64,000 nucleotides of DNA from contig NC_081410.1 of assembly GCF_030272615.1 (NCBI RefSeq), positions 290,033,957 to 290,097,956 of the forward strand, given 5' to 3'. The notes beneath the pieces were generated by a model. It searched no databases. It was not told where the DNA came from and saw nothing but the letters and a program-made list of their open reading frames with translations. Each line of letters begins with the position of its first letter. Position 1 is the stretch's first letter. A program made the translations under genes and the position numbers. Origin of the DNA: Cryptomeria japonica (taxonomy: Eukaryota > Streptophyta > Pinopsida > Cupressales > Cupressaceae). Positions 1 to 9,862 of the stretch are shown here, in pieces.

Positions 1-1
1 C

Positions 2-3000
2 AAATCTCTAGTGAATAAGTTTTTCCTGAGAAAGAAGTTGTATTTTTTAAGAATGGAGGAAGGTGGATCCATAACTAATCATCTCAATGCATTCAATTTA
101 TTGATTGCACAGTTGGCATCATCTAATGCCAATATCGAGGAGGAGGATCGATGTATGACCCTTCTTTGTTCCTTGCCAGATTTGTGGGACCATCTTGTGA
201 TGGCTCTCGGAAGTACTATAGTCACATTCCGCATGGATGATGTGGTGTCTTCACTTCTATCTAAGGAGATGTGAAGAAAGACTTCAGATTCATGTAAGGA
301 AGCCCTTGCTGTTCATGAGAGATCCAATGACAAAGGAAAGAAGAATGACAATAAGTCAAAGAAGGGCAGATCCAAATCTTGTGGGAGTTCTAAGACTCCT
401 GGAAAGTCCAAGGTGAAATGTTGGAACTATGATAAATCTGGGCACTTCCGAAGGGACTGCAAAGAACTAAAGAAGAAGAAGAAAGGCTCAGATTCAGCTT
501 CTGAAAAATCTCAAGAAGATGGAGATGCTTTTATTGCAGCTTTGGCAGCCCATGCATCTGATGATGTGTGGTTGGTAGACTCGGGTGCTTCTTTTCACAT
601 GACCTCTCATCGAAACTGGTTCTCAAAATATGAAGAGTTTGATGGTGGAAAGGTGTACTTGGGTGATGATTCTCACCTAAAGATAGTTGGACGCAAAAGG
701 GTCACTATCAGATTTCCTGATGGATGAGTAAAGGGAATCAATGGAGTTATGCACATTTCAGGTTTGGCACGAAACCTATTATCTGTAAGTATGCTGAATG
801 ATGTAGGTGTGCAAGTTGTCTTTTTGAAATATGGATGCAAGATGATGAGAGGTTCTATGGTGCTCACTAAAGGTACTAGGAGAGGTACTTTGTTTCAGCT
901 TGATGCATGCATTACTCAGTGCAATATTTCTTCCGTTTCAAAGAAGAGAGCGACTATCACTTCATCCCCACCATCTGAATGAGTAGTAAAGAAGACTGTG
1001 GCAATGGGTTCTGATGGTAGTGCAGTAAGTGTACCTAAGGGTGCAAACACTTTGGAAGGCAAGCTTCCTGCAGAAAAGACAATGTTGTGGCATATGAGAT
1101 TTGGCCACATTGGTGAGAAGGGTCTTAGGACCTTGAAAACTAAAAATCTCATAGAGGGGCTAAATGATTGTAATCTCGAATTTGATTTCTGTGAACACTA
1201 TGTTTATGGTAAGCAAAATCGTGTTCAGTTCTACTCCAGTTATCACAAGTTTTCTAGACTTTTGGATCTTATTCATTCTGATGTATTTGGTCCTATAAAA
1301 GTTCCTTCTATCTCCAGTTCTATATATTTTGTATCTTTTATAGATGATTACAGTAGAAGGACTTGGATATATTTCCTGAAAAGTAAGACATAGGTTTTCA
1401 GTCAGTTCAAGGAATTTAAGGCTCTCATGGAGAAACAGACTGGTAAAAGAATCAAGTGTGTGAGAACTGATAATGGTGGTGAGTTTTGTTCCATAGAGTT
1501 TGAACAGTTTTGTAAAGAACAAGGAATCAAGAGACATAAGACAACTCCTTACACCTAGCAGCAAAATGGAGTTGCAGAGAGAATGAACATGACACTGATG
1601 GAGAAGGCTAGGAGTATGCTTAGTGGAGCTAGTTTAGAACAAAGGTTTTGGGCCGAAGCTATGGCCACTGCCTGCTATCTAGTTAATAGATCTCCTACAT
1701 CAACTCTTGTTGGTAAGACACCTATGGAGGTGTGGTCTAGTAAGAAGCCTTCAATAAGACATCTTCGTGTTTTTGGTTGTGAAGCTTATGCACATATTCC
1801 TAAGGAGAAAAGATCTAAGTTGGAAAACAAAGCTGTCAAATGTATTTTTATCAGATACAGTGTTGGTGTGAAAGGATACAAGCTTTGAGATCCTATGACT
1901 AGTAAGGTGTCACATAGTAGAAATGTTATTTTTAGAGAGCTAACATCTTCTCTTGTTGTGCTACAACTAGATGAAAAAGAAAAGGAAAAAGATGTTGTTT
2001 AGTTTCCTCCTACCCCTGAGAAGACTGAATAGAGAGACCATGTTGGGTCTAATGATGAGGAGAGCTCTAGTAGCTCTGATAGTTCAGAAGAAGAGGAAGA
2101 ATAACCTCAACCTTAGCCCTTGAGGAGATCCACGAGAGAAAGAAAGCAACTAGAAAGGTTTGGTTATTCTATGTTAGATTCTTGTTGTTCTTTTGCTTTG
2201 ATTACTAACACTGATGAGCCTAGATCTGTGAAAGAGGCTTTGGGCATGGAAGATGTAGGTTCCTGGATTGAGGCTATGGATGATGAGATGGCTTCATTAG
2301 AGAAAAACAAAACTTGGGACCTTGTACCTTTGCCTAAAGGGAGAAAATCTATTGGCTGTAAATGGGTGTTCAAGAAGAAATTTTGTGCAGATGGCAGTGT
2401 TGAAAGGTACAAAGCTAGATTGGCTACAAAGGGGTATTCATAGGTAGAGGGAATAGATTATGGTGAAATATTCTCTCCTGTTGCAAAGTTGACATCCATT
2501 AGATTTTTGTTATCTCTTGCTGCATCATATGATTTAGAGATAGAACAGATGGATGTAAAGACAACTTTCCTTCATGGTGATTTGGAGGAAGAGATTTATA
2601 TGTCACAGCCTGAGCACTACATTGTTAAAGGTAAAGATTCCTTAGTTTGCAGATTAAAGAAATCTCTATATGGTTTGAAGCGATCTCCTAGGATGTGGTA
2701 CCTTAAGTTTGATGCCTTTGTGTTGTCAATTGGATTTGTAAGATCAAAATCAGATCATTATATTTATTTCAGAGTTGAAAATGATCACCTTCTTATTGTT
2801 GCATTGTATGTTGATGATATGTTGTTGTTTGGGAAGGGTAAGGGTATGATTTCTGATTTTAAATCTCAGTTGTCAGCATAGTTTGAGATGAAAGATCTTG
2901 GGGTAGCAAGGTACATCTTGGGTATGGAAATTAGTAGAGACAGGTCTAACAGAAAACTTTGGTTGAGTTAGAGTAAGTATGTGAAGTCTTTGTTGGACAG

Positions 3001-3793
3001 GTTCAGCATGGTAGATTGTAGACCACTATGTGTTCCCATTTCAGTGGGAACAAAGTTATCTGTAGATGATTGTCCAAAATCTCCTAGTGAGGTGGAGGAC
3101 ATGAGTAGAGTACCTTATGCTAGTGTAGCTGGTAGTCTTATGTATGCTATGGTCTGTACTAGACCAGACATTGCCCAAGCAGTGGGAGTCCTGAGTCGGT
3201 TTATGGCTAACCCTGGAGGGGTACATTGGGATGCAGTTAAGTGAGTATTAAGATATTTGAGGGGTACATCAGATTACTCCATATGTTACCATGGTAACTC
3301 TTCTGGATCTTCGCATTCAGTTTGTATTCATGGGTTTGTGGATTCAGATTAGGTAGGTGATATTAACAAGAGATCCACCAGTGCTTATGTGTTCACTATG
3401 TTTGGTGGTGCCATCAGTTGGATGAGTAAGCGACAACCTATGGTTTCTTTGTCCACTACAGAAGCTGAGTACATGGCTGCTACTCATGCTTGTAAGGTAG
3501 CCATTTGGCTTAGGAGATTGTGTTCTGATGTTGGTGTTGATGCAGAATAGATTACTATTTGGTGTGACAGTCAGAGCACTATTTTCCTTGTGAAGAATCC
3601 AACTTTCCATGCCAGAACAAAGCACATTGATGTGCAGTTTCACTTTGTGAGAGATATGGTGGAAGATGGAAAGGTAAATTTGGAGAAGGTAGATACTATG
3701 AGGAATGTTGCAGATGCATTAATGAAACTAGTGGGCATTGCAAAGTTTAGATGGTGTTCGGAGTCTATGGGCCTTTTGGCCTATAGAGGTTAG
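2..3793 (+). pseudogene. Element A gag-pol polyprotein (Ty1/copia), decayed
   Basis: One reading frame runs from the window start to 3793 without a frameshift but with about 16 in-frame stops. Visible parts are a gag tail; a zinc knuckle near 419-460 (CWNYDKSGHFRRDC, second Cys replaced by Tyr); a protease site near 569-605 (WLVDSGASFHMT, intact); GAG-pre-integrase near 1085-1215, where a zinc-ligand Cys is Tyr (CEHYVYGK); an integrase core with its D, D and E (LDLIHSD, RTDNGGEF, QNGVAER); RT near 2260-2880 with YVDD at about 2809; and RNase H to about 3750. In life it would encode the full replication machinery. Stops at 272, 725, 1886, 2441, 2879, 2969, 3242 and 3350 stand where relatives have Arg (CGA), Trp or Gln. 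It is non-functional. Confidence 0.93.
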
Positions 3794-3843
3794 TTCTCGT
3801 TATGTTCCTATTGCTCTTACAAGGTGTTCGACAAGTGGGAGAA

Positions 3844-4593
3844 TGTTAGGAATAAGGTGTCTCAACCTTGGATAATTCCTATTCTTATTATTTGTTTTGT
3901 AAAATGTATTTCTTGCAAATAATGTAATTAAGTGTGAGTGTACATGTCTAGTTGGCATGTTGATGTGTCACTCCACTTGATGTGTCGGCATCTTGAATTA
4001 TGTGTAAGGAGATCATGGCTGAAACGGTTATGATGAATTCCTATGACACATAAGAGCTATTTCTAGGAGATTTCAATGATGGGTGAAGACATGCAAGACA
4101 TGTGGCAACTGATAAAGTTGAGTACTATACACTCTTCCTCAATCGTGGGGTTCCTATTTTCTCAGAGAATGGTAAAACCCTAATACGACTATCTTTGGAA
4201 GTTGCCCTAAAAAGGAAAGTGCATAAGCATTTTTTTAGGGTTACAGACTATGATACGAAGAGATTGTATTGTTGGTATGATATTGTGCTACTGGATTTGT
4301 CTTGAAGTGTTGATTGTCTCCTAAAAGAACATGCATTGCAAGTGTGTTATAACCATTGTGTTGAAGATAATACATTGTGCAGGTTCTGGAGTGCTGGGGT
4401 TTTTTACCGAAAGGTTTTCCCTAGGGTAAATCATTGTGTCATTCTCTATTTTCTATATGCATGGTATATGGCTGCAATATCTTTGTTAAAGTAGTTAATG
4501 AATCTGAAATTGTAAGGATTTAAAAGAATTTGCACAATACTTTCCTCTAGAGATTAGTGTAGGAAGCTATTTCCGCACCTGAGTTTCCTTACA
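3844..4593 (+). repeat. Element A LTR (shared, complete)
   Basis: A 750-bp LTR starting TGTTAGG and ending CTTACA. It lies just after a short purine-rich tract (GTGGGAGAA, 3835-3843) and just before a primer site. Its right third is repeated at 5248-5490. It contains GGGGTTTTTTACCGAAAGG near 4395, which resembles the CCGTGGTTTTTCCC-type segment in the LTRs of elements B, C and D. A 67-codon open stretch at 4102-4305 inside it looks fortuitous. Confidence 0.88.
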
Positions 4594-4595
4594 AG

Positions 4596-4607
4596 TGGTA
4601 TCAAAGC
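4596..4607 (+). other. Primer binding site, tRNA-iMet type (element A, right unit)
   Basis: TGGTATCAAAGC begins two bases after the LTR end. It matches the plant initiator-Met tRNA 3' end (TGGTATCAGAGC) at 11 of 12 bases. This shows that the LTR at 3844-4593 also acts as a 5' LTR. Confidence 0.85.
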
Positions 4608-4715
4608 TTGATCAACTTTTGATCCTAGTTGTTGGGTAGGGTTTTTTGAGCTAATCTCAAGTTGAGTGGGAGTTCTTTTGTGTAGGAGCATTCTGAATCT
4701 TATTTGCAGATTGAG

Positions 4716-5246
4716 ATGGCAAGTTCCTCATACAGTAGAATGGAGGTGGAGAAATTTAATGGCACTGATTTCAAGTTGTGGAAACTCAAGATGGAAGACA
4801 TGCTCGAAGACTGCGATCTATGGGAGGCTGCTACACTTGATGTGATACCTGCAGTGATAACTCTAGTAGATTGGGAGATCAAGGATTGGAAGGCTAGGGG
4901 TCTCATCAGAGTCTGTCTAGCAAATGCCATTCTTCTGAATGTTCTTGATGAGACTACTGCAAATTCTTTGTGGACATGGCTTGGGTCTGTGTATCAAGCC
5001 AAATCTCTAGTGAATAAGTTGTTCCTAAGAAAGAAGTTGTATTCTTTAAGAATGGAGGAAGGTGGATCTATAATTGATCATCTCAATGCATTCAATTTAT
5101 TGATTGCACAGTTGGCATCATCCGGTGCCAATATCGAGGAGGAGGATCGATGTATGATCCTACTTTGTTCCTTGCCGGATTTGTGGGACCATCTTGTGAT
5201 GGCTCTCGGAAGTACTATAGTCACATTCTGTATGGATGATGTGGTG
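4716..5246 (+). pseudogene. Element A second gag copy, truncated
   Basis: The ATG at 4716 opens a protein starting MASSSYSRMEVEKFNGTDF, a typical N-terminus of Tork-like copia Gag (the 'W-K-x-K-M' region follows). It reads without stops to 5246, where it runs straight into LTR sequence. The last 240 bases are nearly identical to 8-250 of the window. The zinc knuckle and all of pol are missing. The junction at 5247/5248 shows almost no microhomology, as expected of an illegitimate deletion. This is the only stretch of gag in element A with its start codon visible. Confidence 0.85.
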
Positions 5247-5247
5247 T

Positions 5248-5490
5248 AACCGTTCTGTTGAAGATAATGCATTGTGCAGGTTTTGGAGTGCTGGGGTTTT
5301 TTACCGAAAGGTTTTCCCCAGGGTAAATCATTGTGTCATTCTCTATTTTTTGTATGCATAGTATATGGCTGCAATATCTTTGTTAAAGTAGTTAATGAAT
5401 CTGAAATTGTAAGGATTTAAAAGAATTTGCACAATACTTTCCTCTAGAGATTAGTGTAGGAAGTTTTTTCCGTACCTGAGTTTCCTTACA
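5248..5490 (+). repeat. Element A partial LTR (3' third)
   Basis: It matches about 4351-4593, including the block around 'GGGGTTTTTTACCGAAAGG', and ends in the same TTTCCTTACA. It marks the right end of the tandem element. The sequence after 5490 belongs to a gypsy remnant on the other strand. Confidence 0.85.
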
Positions 5491-5519
5491 TAAACCCTAG
5501 TTACAACATTTTTTCAATT

Positions 5520-6427
5520 TATGTCTTAATAAAATCTCTTAAGGTTGGGTTAACTATTGTTTGTCCTTGTCTCACAAGCTTGGCATCCTTTGTGTAGATA
5601 TGATGTGTATAAATTGAAGGATTTATTCCTCTCATATCCTTATACTCCCAAGAAAATTCTTCTATACTTTTCTCTAAAGTAGTTTCAATTTTTTCTTTTG
5701 TGTTGGAAGGAAAGATGAATTGATAAAGAGAGGTTTGTTTGTCGAGATTAAAATTTCTTTTATTTCATTATCTCCTTCAATTGTATCTCTAATGGGTGTA
5801 TTAAGAGGACAATGATATGACTTATTATGATATAAAATTTCCTTGTTACTTTCACTCTATAAAGAACACTCTTTCATTTTCTTTTGGATTCCTTTTCCAG
5901 CATTAAATTTTCCTCCTTTCTCAACATAGTCCTCACACTCTTCAACATGTTTTGATGGAGTGACCATAGCTAATTCAACCATGCCATCCCCTTCTAAATC
6001 CATCTCATTATCAAAAAAATCCTGAGTATTAGAATGAAATGTTGGCTTCGTTGGAGGGTAAAGTGTCAATTCTTTTTTTTTCTGACCATTAGAAATAGTC
6101 ATACTACCAAATTTGCAATCTATAAAAGCAACTGCAGTGGCTAACCAAGGTCTTCCTAGTATGATTGGATAACCTGATGCCTTTTTCCTAGCTTTGAGAA
6201 CTAATAAATCTATTGTAATATCCCATGTATCAATGGTATTAGATTGATCTATTAAATAAATTATAGTTGTTGTTGGTTGAATTCCTTACATTCCCAACAT
6301 CTCTACAGTATCTACAGTAATAATATTTATAGCTTTCCCAAGATCAATCAACACATCAGGTATTTGAACTTTGTTGGAAAGAGATACTACATTAGATGTT
6401 GTCACTGGTAGCAAATTGAGTCAGATA
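5520..6427 (-). pseudogene. Element I: Ty3/gypsy protease and pre-RT remnant
   Basis: Read on the minus strand from 6420 downward, it has a retropepsin-like block (VLIDLGKAINIITVDT near 6360-6310, with D-L-G where D-S/T-G is expected). A stop follows, then PIILGRPWLATAVAFIDC (near 6165-6115) and SMTISNGQKKKELTLYPP. These are hallmarks of plant gypsy proteases. After a frameshift it continues with a pre-RT segment (EFSWEYKDMRGINPS, near 5665-5620), which aligns with the 'FAW.YkDmpGldP' block ahead of gypsy RT. RT itself is missing: element A's LTR abuts at 5490. This is a non-functional fragment, and its lineage is uncertain. Confidence 0.75.
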
Positions 6428-8152
6428 TCCAATCTATTGTTCACGATTCATTCATACCGAAAGATTGATTGAGGTCTGGTTAGGTCCGATGAGAAGAACA
6501 GGTCATTCAAAATAGTGTACAGTCAATAATTTTTGTTGAGTATTCTATGTTTTGGATCTCAAAAATGCATTGTAAATAGGTAGTATGCCTTATTTCAATT
6601 TTATGGCCTTTGGTGTTGAGTGTTGAGTGAGCTGGAAGATCCGGTAGACAATTTTTTAAGTAGAACAATATTCATTAGCAATAATGTGTGGAGATTCATT
6701 GTGCAGATCATGCAAACTGATTTTGGTGATTGTTTGTGTTTTTCGAGGATGCTGAGCCGACATGTGGGAAGCATGTGGACAATTTTTTTTGGTTCATGAT
6801 AGGACCTAAAATTATGTTTTTCAAATATTGGTCATCCTAGAAATATTTTGCCCTTGGTCAAGATATTAGGGTTTAGGGCTATAAGGGTTGTGTCTTTTAT
6901 GATTAAAATGGTTTGAAAGTGAGTTTTTGGTTCTTGTTATATTCTATTGTTACCTTTTTTCTAACTTAAGGTAGAGAGTTCTATTTTTCATCTCAGGGCC
7001 ATTTTCATTTTCTAAATATTAAGTGGTGATTGATCGGTTTGCGAAATACGCTATTCGTAAGTCATCTGCATGAAATTCCCTATAACCGACCCCCTTTAAA
7101 ATATTTATGCCCGTGGTTATATTTTCCTAAGTCTGGCGAATACAAAATACCCCAACCATTTGTTAAAGGATAGATCCAATGGCTAGCGCTTCTCTGTAAT
7201 AAGAGATGTGAGGATTTTAATGACCATGGCATCATGAGATTATGATGCATGTTATCAACAAAAACTGACAGGGTTAGCTGCAGAACCAGTTGAAAGCTTT
7301 TAAGTACTAGTTTGCAGGTGGTAAAGGTCAGTCTACTAATAGTCCCATCAATTTATCAATGCTCATAATGAATGAGGATGGTTTATCCTGAGGAAAAAGG
7401 TGGTTGACTTTTAAGTCCTAAAGGAGTCAACGGGAGGTATACTAGGCGGTAAACTTTGAGCAGATCAGATGACGCTCATATTCCTACAATGGAAGTTGCG
7501 AGGTGGTTACAGACTGCAACATCGCGTGTTGATGCCACGTGTCTAGAATTGGTGAGAAAGACCTATAGTGGGGCTGCTAATGAAATTCCACAAAAAGATG
7601 AGATGTTATTGATATGTCATGATTTTGTGGGGCCATTGATACAGATGAAAGAACAAGTCATGAGTCAATAAGGAGATGATCATTGGATTGGCCACCTAGG
7701 AGGATGATCGACGACTAGTTTTCAAACTTCTTAACTACAAAGCTAGGAGCCATTGTTTCGCTTGTGTGAATATTAATGGTGGATGAGACATTTGCATCCT
7801 TTCCCTGACTATAATTAAAATACCCTTAAAGGGTTTTTTCATTTGCAAAAAAATTTATAGCAATTCTCAAGAATTCCTACTGCTGAAGGAGACTGAAATG
7901 ACCCTCTGTGACATAGAATTGTCATTTCTAGTGAAAATCAAAAGTAGTAAGTTTTTCTAAGCTCTCCATACATTTTTGAAACAAATTGATATTACAAATT
8001 GTGAAAGATTGCAAAAAGAAAGCTCAATTTGTTCTAGGGTTAAGATAATGGGTAGGAAATAGTTAAATCTATTTGAATTAATCTGGAAATTTAAAAAATC
8101 TTGTGATAAGTCCTAGACTTGGAGATATAGTAGAAAGCCCTACTTGTAGAAA
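6428..8152. other. Unassigned AT-rich sequence before ORF J
   Basis: About 1.7 kb without a recognisable domain. A 71-codon open stretch at 7456-7671 (+) has no recognisable motif. There is a telomere-like AGGGTTTAGGG near 6870, a CACGTG hexamer at 7536-7541, and TTTAAAATATTT near 7096. It could be the 5' LTR and leader of the element carrying ORF J, but no terminal repeats or duplication were found. Confidence 0.4.
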
Positions 8153-8235
8153 ATGCCTCCCTCACAGAAACATTCAGGGGAGATGGATTATATGAAAACA
8201 AATCTTTATGATGAATTCTTGGTCCAATTAAAGCC
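8153..8235 (+). pseudogene. ORF J, 5' segment (accessory ORF of unknown function)
   Basis: The ATG at 8153 starts an open frame of 27 complete codons beginning MPPSQKHSGEMDY. It is cut at 8235 by element B. The last five bases, AAGCC, are the target-site duplication and recur at 15696-15700. Reading from 8235 into 15701 keeps the frame open, so this is the N-terminus of the long ORF at 15701-19257. No domain is recognised here. Confidence 0.7.
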
Positions 8236-8657
8236 TGTTAGCATTATGTGAATTGGTATGAGGACATAATGAATGTGAACCGTTATGAGGACATAATGAC
8301 ATTGTATGTTGTCATTGATGTCAATATAATGAAGAGGTGTGAACTGGCATATGTGAGAACCGGTATAAAACTGTGAACCAATATTTGTGCCAAAGTGAAG
8401 TGGTGTGCTTGTTCATGTTGAATTGGCATATAGTTATGGGAACCGGCATATGGAAGTATTGTATGACTACTGGCTGGTAGTCTCAACTTTAGGGTTTCCA
8501 GTTGATGTGCTTCAAGCCTGTGTGGCTCAACTGATGATATTATATGATGAGTTAGCATTGTAAAGAAGAATAAATCATGTTGCCACACAACCCTATGTGC
8601 GTGAAGGATCTTACATGAGGGAGATTGTTCCTATCTACCTTGGGGATGTGTGAAGTC

Positions 8658-8666
8658 TATAAAATA
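8658..8666 (+). promoter_or_regulatory. Putative TATA box in element B 5' LTR
   Basis: TATAAAATA lies about 420 bp into the LTR. The 3' LTR has TATAAAATGG at 14560-14569. The element D copies have TGTAAAATGG at the same place, a lost TATA. Transcription start is inferred, not seen. Confidence 0.55.
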
Positions 8667-9121
8667 GTGATAACATGTGATGGGTTATCAGCCACCATAA
8701 AATCGGTGGAAATGGACGATGGAGAATGTCTTGAGTTTGGATCAAGGTCTACTGCATTTAATGCAGTGTGCTCAATGGTCGGGATTGAACTATTTGAATT
8801 ACTTAACCTAACAGGTTTAGGGTTTAGGATTTATGCTACCGACCTATTTGTTTTCCTATAAGGTCGATGTTGTGTCTCTTTCTGAGGTTGTTGGAAAAAG
8901 TTGTGTGTGTGTATCCAAGAGAAGGGATACGTAATTATTTCCAGACCAAAAGGAGAGAAGTGATACCTATAGAGTGTAAGTATAGAAGGTGAAGAGAAGC
9001 TTCAGTGGATCTACATTGGCATTGAGTGCTGTTACCAGATCATTGTAATACCTATTGATCTCTAACCACCTCAATAGTTGGAAAATCTCTTAACAAGGTA
9101 GCCTTAACCAGCTTGCTGAAA

Positions 9122-9344
9122 ATCCTTTAATAGGATAACTCAAAGCTACTGAGTTCAGAATCCTTTAGCTATTGAGTTCTTGAAATCCTCTAACAAGGTA
9201 ACCTTTAACAGGGCTTAACCCTTAACTGGGTATTGTAGCCATCCCTTCACCGGGTGATCTCTAACAGGATCGGTTCCTAGCAGAACCTTTTGTAATGTCT
9301 CTAACTGGACAAGGCTCCTAACAGAGCGGACTTCTAAAGAGTTC
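9122..9344 (+). repeat. Array of short stem-loops with a common TAACA-type loop (element B LTR)
   Basis: Stems are listed as left arm/right arm: 9122-9126/9132-9136 (ATCCT/AGGAT), 9137-9141/9151-9155 (AACTC/GAGTT), 9187-9189/9196-9198 (CCT/AGG, loop CTAACA), 9202-9204/9211-9213 (loop TTAACA), 9256-9259/9268-9271 (GATC/GATC, loop TCTAACAG), 9272-9276/9283-9287 (GGTTC/GAACC, loop CTAGCA), 9314-9317/9324-9327 (GCTC/GAGC, loop CTAACA), and 9328-9332/9340-9344. The stems differ but remain complementary, and the loops stay similar. Function is unknown. Confidence 0.7.
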
Positions 9345-9793
9345 AAAAATAGCTTATGGGTATTCATCCCCACTGTGGTTTTTCCCAGTTGGGTTTCCAT
9401 GTGAAAAATATGTGTGTTATGTGTGATGCTTTTATCTTGTGATGCTTTGCTATTATCTGTCAAGCATATGATGGTTGTGTTTTATGCCTGTCAATAAAAC
9501 ATGTTGAACTAGCTGTTATTATGATCTGATGATAGATTACCTATTTATACATAAGGGTGAAATGGTAGTGTAGTCTCGAGTTGAGTGAAAAGCTAAGTGA
9601 GTAACCAGTTAATGCTTGTCTCAGACATTCTTAGCTTTACCAGTTTCACTCTATTTCAAACCGATGTCACTATCTGCCAGTCGTTTGAAGTATCTGTTGT
9701 CAAACCAATTTTGGACTAAATTTTTGTCTGTACTAATTCACCCCCCCTCTTAGTACCAGTTTGTTACTATTCACTCATCATTAAGTTATCAAT

Positions 9794-9805
9794 TGGTATC
9801 AGAGC
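9794..9805 (+). other. Primer binding site, tRNA-iMet type (element B)
   Basis: TGGTATCAGAGC starts two bases after the 5' LTR and is a perfect match to the plant initiator-Met tRNA 3' end. Confidence 0.95.
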
Positions 9806-9862
9806 ATTCTCCAGGTCCTCTGTGCTATAAGCTTAACCACTTGAGGTAAAGATCCCAGCCTA

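Larger units (their letters stand above)
1..5490 (+). mobile_element. Element A: Ty1/copia retrotransposon in a tandem, LTR-sharing arrangement (left end outside window)
   Basis: The order is gag-pol (from base 1), LTR (3844-4593), tRNA-iMet-type primer site, a second gag (4716-5246) and then the right part of a second LTR (5248-5490). The second gag matches the first one: position 1 corresponds to about 5000. The middle LTR therefore serves as the 3' LTR of the left unit and the 5' LTR of the right unit. The right unit has lost everything between gag and the 3' part of its LTR. Domain order PR-INT-RT-RH identifies Ty1/copia. The target duplication cannot be tested because the left LTR lies outside the window. 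Confidence 0.85.
8236..9791 (+). repeat. Element B 5' LTR (1,556 bp)
   Basis: It starts TGTTAGCATTATG and ends GTTATCA. It includes a tandemly doubled block of about 27 bp near the start (8244-8300); a TATA-like TATAAAATA at 8658-8666; a row of small stem-loops at about 9122-9344; the segment CCCCACTGTGGTTTTTCCC near 9369; and AATAAA at 9493-9498. The order TATA, hairpins, AATAAA suggests that the hairpins lie in the transcribed R region. Confidence 0.93.

Noticed and set aside
4102-4305. 67-codon open stretch
   Set aside because: It lies wholly inside the element A LTR and shows no protein family character.
7536-7541. CACGTG as a G-box regulatory site
   Set aside because: A single hexamer with no promoter or gene context. 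Expected by chance in 64 kb.
7456-7671. 71-codon open stretch that might be a small gene
   Set aside because: No motif, no relatives recognised and no supporting signals. Such lengths occur by chance in AT-rich DNA.
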